Position numbers and translations under genes: made by a program
In this document: positions 12,598 through 23,308 of the stretch, piece by piece
Layout of the letters: every line of letters begins with the position of its first letter
Numbering within the stretch: the stretch's first letter is position 1
Notes under the pieces: model-generated
What the model was told of the DNA's origin: nothing
The model's input: the letters and a program-made list of their open reading frames with translations, nothing else
Database searches by the model: none
From: Actinernus sp. WN-2022
Lineage: Eukaryota > Cnidaria > Anthozoa > Actiniaria > Actinernidae
Assembly: GCA_030867875.1 (NCBI GenBank)
Contig: JAOWCC010000577.1
Span: forward strand, 77,233,740-77,297,739
Length of the DNA: 64,000 nt
Direction: 5' to 3'

Positions 12598-12736
12598 CGG
12601 ATCAATCCCGGTTTCTGGGAAACCCCCACCCCTCCCCCACACTTCACCCTAGCCATTAATGGTTAATCATTAATAGAACGATGCATATCCAGGGGAGGGG
12701 TGGGTGGGTAGTTAAACAGAAACCGGGATTGAGCCA
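12598..12736. repeat. inverted-repeat element (MITE-like)
   Basis: The left arm carries tcaatcccggtttctg and ccccacccctccccc; the right arm mirrors it with ggggaggggtgggtggg and cagaaaccgggattga. Arms are about 40 bp with some mismatches. Confidence 0.6.
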
Positions 12737-13237
12737 GAAAAACTAGGGAGGCAGGTGAAATTAGTATACAGGAAGAAAGGAGAAAATTCATGTTCTAGGG
12801 AGCTCGAGAAATGTTTAAAACGCACTAGGGAGGAGGGATTTTTCGGCACTACCCGTTTCTCTCGGCCGCTCTAAAGGTAGATATATTGAATAAATACAGT
12901 CAAAGTGAAAGTATGTACGGGGAAACGAGATAGCGAGAGAGGCTGGCCACGTCTGAAAGAAAAACAAAACTCCTACCGTAATATTTTCAACAATTTCCAT
13001 CTGTAAACCTCTATTAGTCGTGTTTTGGGGGCTGAGTGAAATCAGGCAAAATAGTGGTTTTTCGATTCGCAACCTGTGTGTTCCACATGCAAGAACAATA
13101 TTATACGGTGCATATAAAGAAGGGCAATTTCATTCTTCTTTGTCTCTCGATCGATTATTTCGTTATATATAAGACCAGTTCACCGTTACGAAAACATATA
13201 TATATATATCAAAAACGTTATGTACTATTTCGAATTC

Positions 13238-13330
13238 CATCAGGGGATCCAAATATTGAGAAAACGATTGAAACCCGAGAGGCGTAGCGTCGAGGGTTTT
13301 ATTGTTTTCGAAATATTCGGATCCCTGATG
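13238..13330. repeat. palindromic element
   Basis: catcaggggatccaaatatt and aatattcggatccctgatg are reverse complements, with gaaaacgattgaaaccc / gggttttattgttttc as inner arms. Nearly the whole 93 bp can form one hairpin. Confidence 0.65.
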
Positions 13331-13438
13331 AAACACGAACCTTGAGTTAGCAAGTATTGTTTACCGTTCCGACTGTTGTATGTAATTATTCAATAGATGG
13401 CTTATTATTCTTTTTTTTGCTAGTAGTGATTTCAACTA

Positions 13439-13522
13439 GCGTACCAGTAGTGTATAGTGGTGAAAATTTAGTACAAGCAGTTGGAAGGTTCGAGGTTCGA
13501 ACCCCATGCAGTAGAGGCACGC
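13439..13522 (+). other. possible tRNA-derived sequence (SINE head or tRNA pseudogene)
   Basis: ggttcgaacccc at 13494-13505 matches a tRNA B box, and tagtgtatag upstream resembles an A box. gcgtacc (13439) and ggcacgc (13516) would pair as an acceptor stem with one mismatch, but about a dozen extra bases lie between the T arm and the 3' strand. This is not a functional tRNA; a chance match is possible. Confidence 0.25.
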
Positions 13523-13705
13523 CTTTTCTTTCTATGTCGTTTCTTTACTTCTTCACTTCTTACTTGTAGTTTATCAGTATGTAAGTAGTCAGCTGTTCAT
13601 GAATATGATATACGCGATGAGTGGCCGTTAAGCTTTACGAGCGATGATAAATCCCATGTCACACGAGTGGACATTTAATTTTGTTGCCATGCAGTACAAC
13701 TCAAG

Positions 13706-14362
13706 TATGTTAGGCCTGGTTCATTTAACGGAAAATAGATTTATTTCCTGACAGAAATAACAGTTTTAACAAAATCTAATTACACCATAATACTAATATC
13801 AACTTCCTTAAATTTGTAAAGGGATGGTTGTCGTATCACGTGATCGATGACGTCATAATTATATAAAATCGTTTAAGTGAAATGCGGCTGCGACGAAAAC
13901 ATATGAATATAAAGCAACCCTGCTAAAACATTACTCCTCCCGCAGTGTTTCAGATCACGCTTAGAAAACATGACTATCATGTAAAGATAAGGAGATATTA
14001 AGGGTACAAAAGTCACGTGACCTATTTTGCATATTTTCGCCTTAATTACTCGTTAACGAAACATTGTAGTCATCTTTTCTAAGCTGATTTAGATAAAAGG
14101 TTTCAACCTTAACTAAACATATCCACTCATCATCCTAGTTGTTTTAAACTCGGAGCCGCGGTTTTGATTGACTGATTTCTTGTTCTAAGTCGCGTGACAG
14201 ACCATGTGACACGTTTTACTACACACAAACCATTTAAGGTAGTCAAGAATGGCGATATCTAGTATTGTGAGAAACTTGGTGTACTTACCATACTCGGCTG
14301 TGCTGAAATAAGGAAAACAGTTTTTACCCGAAATTTGACCCCTCTGAACCAGGCCTTAACAT
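13706..14362. repeat. nonautonomous DNA element with short terminal inverted repeats
   Basis: tatgttaggcctggttca at the left is mirrored by tgaaccaggccttaacat at the right, framing about 650 bp of noncoding sequence. The interior shows no transposase. Confidence 0.5.
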
Positions 14363-14454
14363 GCTTGAGAACCAGGTGATTGCATTCCTGCAAAGGGCCC
14401 ATTTTATGTCATGGACTCGTACAAGTCAGAGCTTTGGGTTTGTATCGTGATCTC

Positions 14455-14580
14455 GGCCTCGTCCCAGGCATCTGTGCGGAGCGAAGCGGAGTGAGGAATG
14501 AAGCGAAGCGCAAGGGACGAGCACCAAGTTGCAAAGACGTCCGCTTCGCTTCACAGTGAACAGACGCCTGGAGACGAGGC
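14455..14580. repeat. palindromic MITE
   Basis: The ends gcctcgtcccaggcatctgt and acagacgcctggagacgaggc are near reverse complements; the interior is rich in gcgaagcg in both orientations. The minus-strand open frame through it is a by-product of the repeat. Confidence 0.6.
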
Positions 14581-14707
14581 AGTCGTGAGCTACTGATATG
14601 ACACGGTCTGCATTACGCCACAATGATGGAACGTAATATGACCTTTTCAGAGTCCTTGTTTTTCTGTGTGTATAGACTGGACTCAGTATAGACTTCGATA
14701 GACTCTC

Positions 14708-14758
14708 AGCTTGCCTGTTTGTTGCCCCATTTCAGACCACGTGACAGATTTCCAGAGG
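14708..14758 (+). repeat. dispersed repeat, second copy at 24796-24846
   Basis: Both sites share agcttgcctgtttgttgccc followed by catttcag and similar flanks, in the same orientation. This is probably a fragment of a dispersed family; no coding content. Confidence 0.6.
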
Positions 14759-15019
14759 CTTGGAATTCTCTTCAGTGGTATCAGTTCTTCGTTTCTTCAC
14801 ACAATTGAAGCTTATTATCTGAGAAATCGAAAGGCTCACATTGCTAGTTGAAACGCCATCAAATGAATCTACCTTAGAACATGGCCCGTCTAGGTTTATG
14901 CTTACCAGTGCCTTTAAAGAAGGTCAGGGACAGTGTTAGCCTGACAGTTGCTCGGAAACGAACCATCAAATAGCCTGTTGACATGGTTAAAAATGTCTCT
15001 CCTAATTATGCATGCTGCT

Positions 15020-15020
<1 letters not shown>

Positions 15021-15051
<31 letters not shown>

Positions 15052-16283
15052 CTTTATTTAGGCACGCTAGCCTCTACAACTTGTAGCTGATTTCCATGAA
15101 GGGCGTGAACAATACAATTAATTAAAACTATAATACAAAAGTCGATGACTACTTAAATGTGCTAAAAACACATATAATGCATAAATATATATAAAGGTAT
15201 TTAAGATGTGTTAAAAACACATGATACGTATTTACAATAATATGACATTATAATATACTATAATGTCAACTGCTGATTTAATGGTAGCGTTACTAATTGT
15301 TTAAAAGTTTAAAAGTACGGAAGGAAAGGAATGATGCATGCTAACGGTTAATGGAGGAAGAAATGAGATTGCAGAAGGAATTAAACGATTCGCAGTCCCT
15401 TACTTCAGTTGGCAAGGTATTCCATGACTTTGCACCATTGTAACTCCAGCTTTTCTTTAAGAATTCGGTTCTTGGACGAGGCATGACTAGCTTACTAGAA
15501 GATCCTCTCAAGTTATAACTGCTAGTTTGATTAAATTTTTGAAATAAATGACACAGCCTCGAAGGTGCTAAACCATGGAGTATCTTGAACATAAGTTTTG
15601 CCTTCATTTGAGCTCTATGCTCCTGTAATGTCAACCACCCAAGAGCATTTAGGGACGCTTCAGACTGTCCGGCTTCGTTACTGCGTTTCATTATAACTCT
15701 GGCGGCTCTATTTTGTAGTTTTTGAAGACGATCCGAAAGGACACTTCCTATCGAGTCCCACACTACACTACAGTAGTCGAAATGCGGCCTAACCAATGCA
15801 TTATATACTAATATCAATGTTTCGTGATCTACAAACTGTCTTAACCTTTTTATAGCACCAATACCCGATGAGATTTTCTTAGCTATATAATCAATATGAC
15901 TTTCCCACGTAAGGAACTCATCGATCTGGACACCAAGTACTTTACAATTATTAACCCTCCTGATTGGTTGGTTCCCAATGGCAATGTCTGGTGCCTTTGA
16001 AAGATGATTAATATTATATCTAGATCCAATCAGGGTGTATTCAGTTTTTGCTACGTTAAGACTCAGTTTGTTTGCCGAAAGCCATTTTTTAACGTTCCCC
16101 AAATCACGATTTATTGCCAGTTCTACTTCCTCTAGAGTTTCACCAGCTGCTGTTAAATTTGTATCATCCGCAAATAGCCGTGCTGTTGTGGAGCTCAGGC
16201 AATTTGGCAGATCGTTTACATACATTAGAAATAGAAGTGGCCCAAGTATTGACCCTTGAGGAATTCCACATGTTATTTGCCTG
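15021..16283 (-). mobile_element. 5'-truncated CR1/L2-like retrotransposon
   Basis: The minus-strand element ends in a (TTGA)n tail (15021-15050), preceded by about 290 bp of 3' UTR and a reverse transcriptase C-terminal half. The 5' boundary falls in the codons just before ITCGIPQGS, where the reading abruptly changes to another gene family, so the copy inserted into that family and is about 1.26 kb long. Confidence 0.9.
15341..16283 (-). pseudogene. reverse transcriptase C-terminal half, uninterrupted but truncated
   Basis: About 313 open codons contain GIPQGSILGPLLF, then the catalytic LFADDTNL (FADD in place of the commoner YADD), the thumb, and a tail with SYNLRGSS and SWSYNGAKSWNTLPTEVR typical of CR1/L2-type proteins. 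The catalytic palm motif A and all upstream domains are absent. No stop or frameshift occurs in what remains, so the insertion looks fairly recent. Confidence 0.9.
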
Positions 16284-17228
16284 TGCTCTGGCAAGATGCT
16301 TTGCCTCAGAATCATTATCCACCTCACGAGCTTTCTCTACAACCTCCCCCACAAATTGGTCAAAAGTAATTACGATATCTCGTCCTCGTTTATATACGAT
16401 ATAAGGTCCAGCAGTTCGGCTTCCAGCTTTTCTCTCAGACGTGTTGTATGGATTCGAGAGTCTTGATCGGCCCCTAAGTCGTCTAATATTGCAGAATACA
16501 ATTTGCTTAGCTCTGCTAAAGTAAATACCGGTATAGGGATTCTTGGGATTCTTTAAAATCTTCTATGTAAGAGACAAGCTCGGCAAAAGCTATGGCATGT
16601 AAGCGACTGTTTCCACGATCCTCAGTGCCTTCACGGTACTTTTTTCTTGCACGATTGTAAAATGCAACGATGCATTTGGCGTGATAGGTAGCATCGATTG
16701 CCACCATATCACCAGCAGCCAATTTAGATAATAGCCTCGTGTCGTTGAGCTCAGAAGCATATTTTCTGACCTTGTCAGTTGTCGATCTGAAACGTTGATG
16801 CTTTGCGCAAAACACCCTCAGATTTATCACAAAACAAACAATGTTCTTGTTTCTGATCACCATCGTACACATTTGCGTCGATTGAGCGCCTTGTTTTCAC
16901 TGGGCTTGCTTCACTGTGATTACCTTCACTGTCCCTTTTTCGTTTTGCAACCCTTTTTACTTCAGTGCTGTTTTTTTTTTCTACACGATTTGTGCCAGCA
17001 GGCTTTATTGCTACTTAAAGTTGACTCAATGCCATTTCAACTATCAAGCTCATTGATATTAATGCCGAAGGGTTTCTCTTCTAGCTCTTGCAATTGGGTG
17101 AGATTTAAAGCTAGAGTCTTGTAACCGGCTCAAGCATCCGTACGCTTAGAATTGGCAGGGCAAACAAGAGATTCGTTTGTTTTTCTTTTACACAGGATAC
17201 ACACCTTCCAGTCGATCTGTTCTTCCAT
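16284..17228 (-). pseudogene. decayed member of a Cys-rich protein family seen in cnidarian genomes
   Basis: Read on the minus strand from an ATG at 17226-17228, the conceptual product starts MEEQIDWKVCILC (CxxC), continues with a GAGYKTLA-like block and a WHKSC motif, then HCLFC and, after a frameshift near 16775, KLAAGDMVAIDATYHAKC and FYNRARK. Premature TGA/TAA/TAG codons occur in the N-terminal third. It ends at about 16284 where a retrotransposon interrupts it after VGEVVEKAREV. I recognise the pattern from multicopy uncharacterised genes of corals and anemones; the biochemical function is unknown to me. The paired cysteines suggest zinc binding. Confidence 0.65.
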
Positions 17229-17500
17229 AAAGGTGGTCTAAGACTGTATTACAATTTATTTTGTTATATCACGTACAAAAGAGCTAAACTTACCCATAAA
17301 GTAGTTTGAACTACGATATTCCACGTCAAGTAGGTCTGCACATATGGGCGTCGCCATGACAGGTTGCTTATTTAGACCACAGTCCCCCGATTTTACGGCC
17401 TCACTTCCCAAAGGCTCCCCATGAAGCCTTGGCTGTCTATAAAACTTCTAAATTTATTACCTCTTAATAAAAATATTTAAAATAAAATTAGTGTTTTTAA

Positions 17501-17522
17501 ATATATATATATATATATATAG
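17501..17522. repeat. (TA)n microsatellite
   Basis: A TA run just left of the Penelope-like element; a second run (18903-18929) closes its right side and abuts the next transposon. Confidence 0.9.
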
Positions 17523-17576
17523 GTAATAGGTATAATTTCATCAGTCTCCGAAAGTGCTCAATAGCGAACTAGAGCG

Positions 17577-17757
17577 AAATAAAATAAAATGATGGTGAAG
17601 GTTACTTTTCACAGAACATTTATTGCAACTCGGAGTTTCATGTCCTCGTTAGAGGACAATCTTCAGGCAACTGCCGTTACGTACTAGATTCATTGAGGTT
17701 AGGCAGAGCTACTCAAATTACATAGTACTTAGGGTTATTACATGCGTAGATTTACGT
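17577..17757. repeat. left inverted arm of the Penelope-like element
   Basis: It starts in aaataaaataaaatgatgg and ends with catgcgtagatttacgt. It pairs base for base with 18712-18892 apart from about one mismatch (gcaactcgg here against gctactcgg). Confidence 0.9.
17622..17671 (-). ncRNA. candidate type I hammerhead ribozyme, left arm
   Basis: Minus-strand copy of the motif described at 18798-18847: stem I gttgc/gcaac, core CTGAAGA, a 7-bp stem II with TAAC loop, GAAAC, a three-pair stem III and a GTT cleavage triplet (the right arm has GTA). Its orientation is opposite to the ORF of the element. Confidence 0.6.
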
Positions 17758-17775
17758 TACAGTTACATTACAGTT

Positions 17776-18717
17776 GTTGATTTCCTTGATGTCACGCTTG
17801 ACCTTACGAGCGGCAAACATTACCCGTATACTAAACCAGGAAATATCCCGCTGTATGTGCACAAGAAATCAAACCACCCACCGACTATTCTGAAAAACAT
17901 TCCTGAATCAATTAACAGACGATTATCCGAAATCTCATCAGACAAAGGATTCGACAAAGCTAAGCCAATTTATCAAGAAGCACTGAACAAAAGCGGATAT
18001 AACTTTAACCTAAACTATGAAGAAACTCCACAAAAACGCACAAAGAATCGAAGAAGGAACATTATTTGGTATAATCCCCCTTTCAACCGTAATGTGGAAA
18101 CTAATGTTGGACAATGTTTCCCGAATCTGATTGATAAACACTTTCCAAAATCTAACGTACTGCACAAAATCTTCAACAGAAACACACTAAAACTCAGCTA
18201 CAGTTGTATGAGCAACATCAAGAATATCATAAGTAATAATAACAAAGCGCAAATAGTAAAAGCCAAACCAGAGGAAACAAATAAGAAACACTGCAACTGC
18301 AACAAAAATAATGTGTGCCCGATGAGCGGCTACTGTCAAGACGAGTCCATAATCTACCAAGCGGAAGTATCAACTGCAAACAACACAGAAACATATATTG
18401 GACTTTGTGATACAACTTTTAAATTAAGATATTCAAACCACAAATGCTCGTTTAATAATGAGAAATATAGATTTAGCACTGAATTAAGTAAACACATATG
18501 GAACCTGAAAGACAAGAAGATCGAATTTCACATCAAGTGGCGTAAAGTAATGAAGGCTAAGTCTTATAATAATGCTAGCAAAAAATGCAACCTATGCTTA
18601 TGGGAAAAATATTTTATAATATACAAACCCCAAATGGCTACCTTAAATAAGAGAAGTGAATTAATGTCGAGCTGCAGACATTCAAAGAGATTTCTGTTGA
18701 GCAATCCTATTACGTAA
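17776..18717 (+). pseudogene. Penelope-like protein, C-terminal part with GIY-YIG endonuclease
   Basis: An uninterrupted frame of 313 codons begins at [10 protein letters not shown], which matches the end of the Penelope-type reverse transcriptase, followed by [10 protein letters not shown] and [25 protein letters not shown] linker carries a Cys-rich [16 protein letters not shown] segment (about 18292-18335). The GIY-YIG endonuclease domain then shows [17 protein letters not shown] and a terminal [11 protein letters not shown]. The stop TAA lies inside the right inverted arm. The N-terminal reverse transcriptase is missing, so the copy cannot move by itself, although what remains is intact. 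The call rests on the GIY-YIG block and the very typical HPPxIxKNxPxSIxxRxS string. Confidence 0.9.
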
Positions 18718-18892
18718 ATCTACGCATGTAATAACCCTAAGTACTATGTAATTTGAGTAGCTCTGCCTAACCTCAATGAATCTAGTACGTAACGGCAGTT
18801 GCCTGAAGATTGTCCTCTAACGAGGACATGAAACTCCGAGTAGCAATAAATGTTCTGTGAAAAGTAACCTTCACCATCATTTTATTTTATTT
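18712..18892. repeat. right inverted arm of the Penelope-like element
   Basis: Reverse complement of 17577-17757. It overlaps the last codons of the endonuclease ORF, so the 3' end of the coding sequence is part of the repeated segment. Confidence 0.9.
18798..18847 (+). ncRNA. candidate type I hammerhead ribozyme, right arm
   Basis: Stem I is gttgc (18798-18802) with gcaat (18843-18847), four Watson-Crick pairs and one G-U. The core CTGAAGA is 18803-18809 (position 7 may vary). Stem II is tgtcctc/gaggaca closed by a TAAC loop. GAAAC is 18830-18834. A three-pair stem III with CCG loop follows, then GTA (18840-18842) as cleavage triplet. Only the base pair next to the core in stem II departs from consensus (T-T instead of G-C). 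Small hammerheads of this type are known in Penelope-like elements, which supports the call. Confidence 0.65.
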
Positions 18893-18901
18893 TATTTTAT
18901 A

Positions 18902-18929
<28 letters not shown>

Positions 18930-18932
<3 letters not shown>

Positions 18933-21624
18933 TGAAACAAAAAAACTCTGCAAAAGACTTACATATATCATATATATATATCCTTTATATTGCCATCAAA
19001 CGTTCTTGACAGTTGTTGCTTTGGTAGACACAAAGAAACATAATAGGCTTTGTTTTCCTTTGTGTTTGACGGTAACGAAGTAGCAAGTTCAACCGTGAAA
19101 CTCTGCCATTTTGGCCTGCAATGTTTTGATCACACATTTTCAATAGTAAAAGCGGTAGCCGGTCAGACGCCTTTCTTTAATTGCTCAATAATCTAAAGGC
19201 CGGTTGACATGACGCGTTTACTGATTCCGGGGCAAGATTTGTCACGAGATGAAAATGAGTTGTTTTGTGTATGAATTTATCCCTCATAACATTACATTTT
19301 TTTACAGGGAATGATGATAATCCAACTATAAAGAAATTTGATAAGACATATCGCCACGGCATTAAACGTGTCATGTAAACAGGCCCTTAGATTAGTACTG
19401 CTGACTAGCTTTTCTGCGAGTTTAGGACAACTCATTTGACGGCATAACGCCCCTAAATGAAGTCATTTCAAGGATTTGTAATGCTTTTTATAGCAATACA
19501 ACGACCATAAATCGCCCAAAAAATGGTTGAACAAGGTTTAAGACACTACTGCGTCCAAATAACTTATTTCTGCTACGGCTTATAGGCACTTTAACTCGAG
19601 CTCCGAAGCCACTTCCTGAATTTAAACAAAATGTCATAACTTTTAAAAAAAATTGCGAAATTCTGCTCAAATCTTCACAAATAGTACACATACTAATGAC
19701 GTAATTGTGACGTAAGGCAACTCCACTTTTTGACATTTCGAGCCGGCATTACTCGAAATCTAGTTGAACGATTTTTTTTTCAAACAACTGGAAACTGTTC
19801 AAACTTATAACACACGTACACAGTGCAAATTTTATCGAACTCCCATATGCATGGGCGGAATTGGCCAAAATTTGGGCTCTGAATTTCCCATCTTACTAAC
19901 GTTGTCAAAGTTGAAAGGACCGTAGCTTTCTGTCAATGGAAGTGATTAAAATTCAAGCTGGTTAAAAGTATTTCCCAAAGCTTAGTAAATCTTGATAGCA
20001 AACACAATTGTGCTACCAAAACTGAACAAAACAAAAGTTGTAAATATTTAGTTCGATAGAGTAGAAAAGTGGAAAATTGAAAAAAAACTCAAAATCTACA
20101 AATTTCAGGTTTTCAAAAAAGCCGCTCAAGAGAACGTTTTTAACATTTCTGAGCTATAAATTCAATCTTTCATAAGAGTAATACACCAAATCCTATCGCT
20201 GAGAAATATCTACAATTGGAGATATAATTTTTCAAAGAGGAGCACATCAGAGCCGAGGTTTTGGATAGTGCTTTGTTTACATCTAGAGTGGCCAAAAAGA
20301 GGGGTTGCCTTACGTCACAATTACGTCAATTGTATGAGTGATCCAAGTCAAGATTTTGATATTATCAGTTGTATCAATACATTTTGTACTATTTGTGAAC
20401 ATTTGAGCAGAATCAGGCAAACATCTTAAAAGTTATGACATTTTGTTTAAATTCGCAAATTGGCTTCGGAGTTTCAATCGAGACGCCTTAAACGCTGCAA
20501 CGTTTTTAAACGAAATAAAAACTAAAATACTCCCAAAATATCCTTTGTTCATTTCTGTATTATATATTAACCCATGGCTAGATGGGTGCAAAACTTTTAG
20601 TGTGGTCGTACTAATAAAAAAATCAAAACAAAGTAATTAGGTTCAACACGGGTATTTTGGATCAGTTCAAAAGCCGCAATTTTCTTGCAATAACGATTCG
20701 GATATAATTTAAAGTCATTTCTCAAGGGCACCCAACGAGTACTTTTTGAAATTCGTTTGAAACCAGTTGTCTGCAGCTTATCTAGCCATTTTAAGGCGCC
20801 TACTATATCTATTGACGTATTCTAGAAAGCTATTAGCTGTTCGGATTTTCTAGATTTTCTAGGCGTCAACGAAAATACTATGGCAAAATATTCTCGGCCT
20901 ACGAATTTGTTAGTAGTCTAGAACAGAAACAAGAATTTTCTAGCCCAAGTAACTTCATGTTGCAAAGTTTTGTGGAGGTACGAATGTTTTAGGGATTCTT
21001 TTTTCCTTTAGGCAATTCTTAGGGAATGAAAATGTGTTGTTCTGACTCTATTGATCAGACGAATTGGGACGTACGAATATTTTAGGGGAAACCTTTTAGT
21101 CTCCTTTTTCTTCTATAATTTTCTAGGGATTCAAGGGGATTGAAAACAAATTTTCTAGCCAGTATTTCAGAAAACAATTTTCTAGGGACAATTTTTTCAA
21201 ATCCGAAAGTTTTAGGCTAACTTACTCTCCCGAACAGCTTTTTAACCGAAAACGTCGTTGGGTGCCCTTGATTTCTGTATAAAAAGATACACAAACTAAT
21301 TCATTTTCATCTCGTGACACATTTTGCCCCGGGTAAACGCGTCATGTAAACCGGCCTTTAAATTATTGAGCAACTAAAGAAAGGCGACTGACCGGCTACC
21401 GCTTTTATTATTGAAAATGTGTTATCAAAACATTGCAGGCCATAATGGCAGAGTTTCACGGTTGAACTTGCTACTTCGTTACCGTCAAACACAAAGGAAA
21501 ACAAAGCCTATTATGTTTCTTTGTGTCTACCAAAGCAACAACTGTCAAGAAAGTTTGATGGAAATATAAAGGATATATATATATGATATATATAAGTCTT
21601 TTGCAGAGTTTTTTTGTTTCAGTG
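18930..21624. mobile_element. 2.7-kb foldback-like nonautonomous DNA element
   Basis: The ends are exact reverse complements (cactgaaacaaaaaaactct and its mirror at 21605-21624) and the match continues with few changes for about 330 bp on each side. A second mirrored block lies further in: ttacgtcacaattacgtca near 20303 against tgacgtaattgtgacgtaa near 19697, followed by the shared tttgtgaa and ttgagcagaat. A smaller inverted repeat (19188-19218 with 19364-19394) suggests a nested MITE. TA microsatellites flank both ends. No transposase is seen, and open frames inside have no known domain. Confidence 0.8.
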
Positions 21625-21644
21625 TATATATATATATATATATA

Positions 21645-21798
21645 CAGTCAATGCCAAAAAGGTTGTCCAGCAGAACATAATATAATACTTTAATATCCAT
21701 TGTTTTGGCCTATTGTCTTGGTCTAGACAATAGCCCAAAACAATGGATATTGTAGTATTATATTATGTTCTGCTGGACAACCTTTTTGGCATTGACTG
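21645..21798. mobile_element. palindromic MITE in (TA)n
   Basis: Arms of about 73 bp, starting cagtcaatgccaaaaaggtt and mirrored at 21779-21798, differ at only two or three bases and leave almost no loop. Flanking TA sequence fits a TA target site, as for Tc1/mariner-type elements. It lies only 20 bp from the foldback element. Confidence 0.85.
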
Positions 21799-21986
21799 TA
21801 TATATATTTACACCAACATGTTATTACAGAATTCACGCTGAGTGGCTTTTATTTGTGTACTTTGACCAAATTTTTTTCCCACAAAACTTTCGAACTATCA
21901 GATTGTTATGGCATTTTTTGCCTTTTTCTCGGGTAATCTATTTTCTTGAGCACTGTTTTTATCTATAAAAGATTACATGAAACACT

Positions 21987-22470
21987 AAAGGTCGGCACAC
22001 ACGAAGGGACAAGTCCCAGGGACAAGTCCCCTCGTGTGAACTAGGACAAATCTTGTCATTTTGTCGCCGGGACTAGTCCCCTCAATTCAAACCAGTTTGA
22101 TTTGAAGAGACACGTCCCGGGGACAAAATTTTGTCCCCGCGACAATATTTTTCCTAGTTCAGACGAGGGGACAAGTCCCAGGGAATTGTCCCTTCGTTTA
22201 AAGCGACTTATACCTACATAAAGGTCGGCACACACGAAGGGACAAGTCCCGGGGACAAATCCCTTGTCAACTGCCTTGTTGCGTACACACGAAGGAACAA
22301 GTCCCAGGGACAAGTCCCCTCGTGTGAACTAGGAAAAATCTTGTCAGTTTGTCCCCGGGACTTGTCCCCTCAATTCAAACCAGTTTGATTTGAAGGGACA
22401 AGTCTCGGGGACAAAATTTTGTCCCGGCGACAATATTTTTCCTAGTTCAGACGAGGGGACTGGGGACTGA
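21987..22470. repeat. duplicated MITE with gggacaagtccc palindromes
   Basis: aaaggtcggcacacacgaag starts copies at 21987 and 22220, and a third related start is near 22285. The copies share cgtgtgaactagga, ttcaaaccagtttgatttga and many gggacaagtccc palindromes. The structure suggests one copy inserted in or duplicated beside another. Minus-strand open frames here are by-products. Confidence 0.75.
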
Positions 22471-23308
22471 AAATATAAGAGAAGGAAAATGCTGAGTCAG
22501 CAATTTTAATAAAAACCGGCTTATTCCCGGATACAGGAATTTTTGGCGATGCCTCTATAATCAGAATTACTAAGGGCCTATAGGTCTACAAACGTGGCAA
22601 GTTTCATGCTTGTATCACAAAACGCACAATTCACCTAAATTTTTGCCCTTGACAGCTGGACTATTAGTACAGTGACATGCAAAAATCGTTTTATAATCTC
22701 TCTACTTACTTCAAAATCTCGGTTTTAATTAGTATTTAGAAAATGTGGTATAGACATCACGGGCACTTTTTCCCGATCTGGTTACTAAAAACACACTTAT
22801 TCAACATTATCATCCCGTACTGCCTTGCTTCATGGTTTAACTAATTTGCATATCATTGTACTAAGAACAGAATTTGCACGAGCGTACCGGCAGTAGGCGA
22901 AGCGTAGCAAGCGTGCATGGTAAACTTGTTAGTTCAAAAGCACACAAGTATGTAGAATCTAGACAAAAGAGAAATTTCGGAAAGACACAAGCTATCAACA
23001 AAATGATACGACAATGCAGCTTGCGTGGATGAATGTAAAAGTAAGGCGAACTGTATATTTTTTAACGAAGGCCTACATTTAGACTACAAGGGACACTAGG
23101 TCGTTTTAAAACTTTAGGTCTAGATTTCGAGAAAACTGATATGTAAAATACATGACGTCTACGCTACGTTAACTTAGTGGGGGAATGGAGTGAAACGGAA
23201 GCGCTACACAACGGCTGCTATAGGAGGCTAGACACAAAGCGGCCTTTTCAAATCATGGCATTAACACGAATATTCTATTTTGGAAAGACATGGATGACCT
23301 TAACGAAG
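22471..23308. other. noncoding stretch, nothing recognised
   Basis: No domain, array or strong inverted repeat seen. Confidence 0.35.

Larger units (their letters stand above)
17577..18892 (+). mobile_element. Penelope-like element with inverted terminal arms
   Basis: The 1.3-kb element consists of a 181-bp left arm, a 5'-truncated coding region, and a 181-bp right arm that is the reverse complement of the left with about one mismatch. Inverted or partial terminal repeats and 5' truncation are usual in Penelope-like elements. Each arm holds a hammerhead-like ribozyme. Both sides lie by TA-rich simple sequence. The near identity of the arms suggests recent insertion or gene conversion. Confidence 0.85.

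Noticed and set aside
13439..13522. Functional tRNA gene
   Set aside because: A B box is present, but extra bases after the T arm and a mismatched acceptor stem exclude a normal tRNA; kept only as a weak tRNA-derived sequence.
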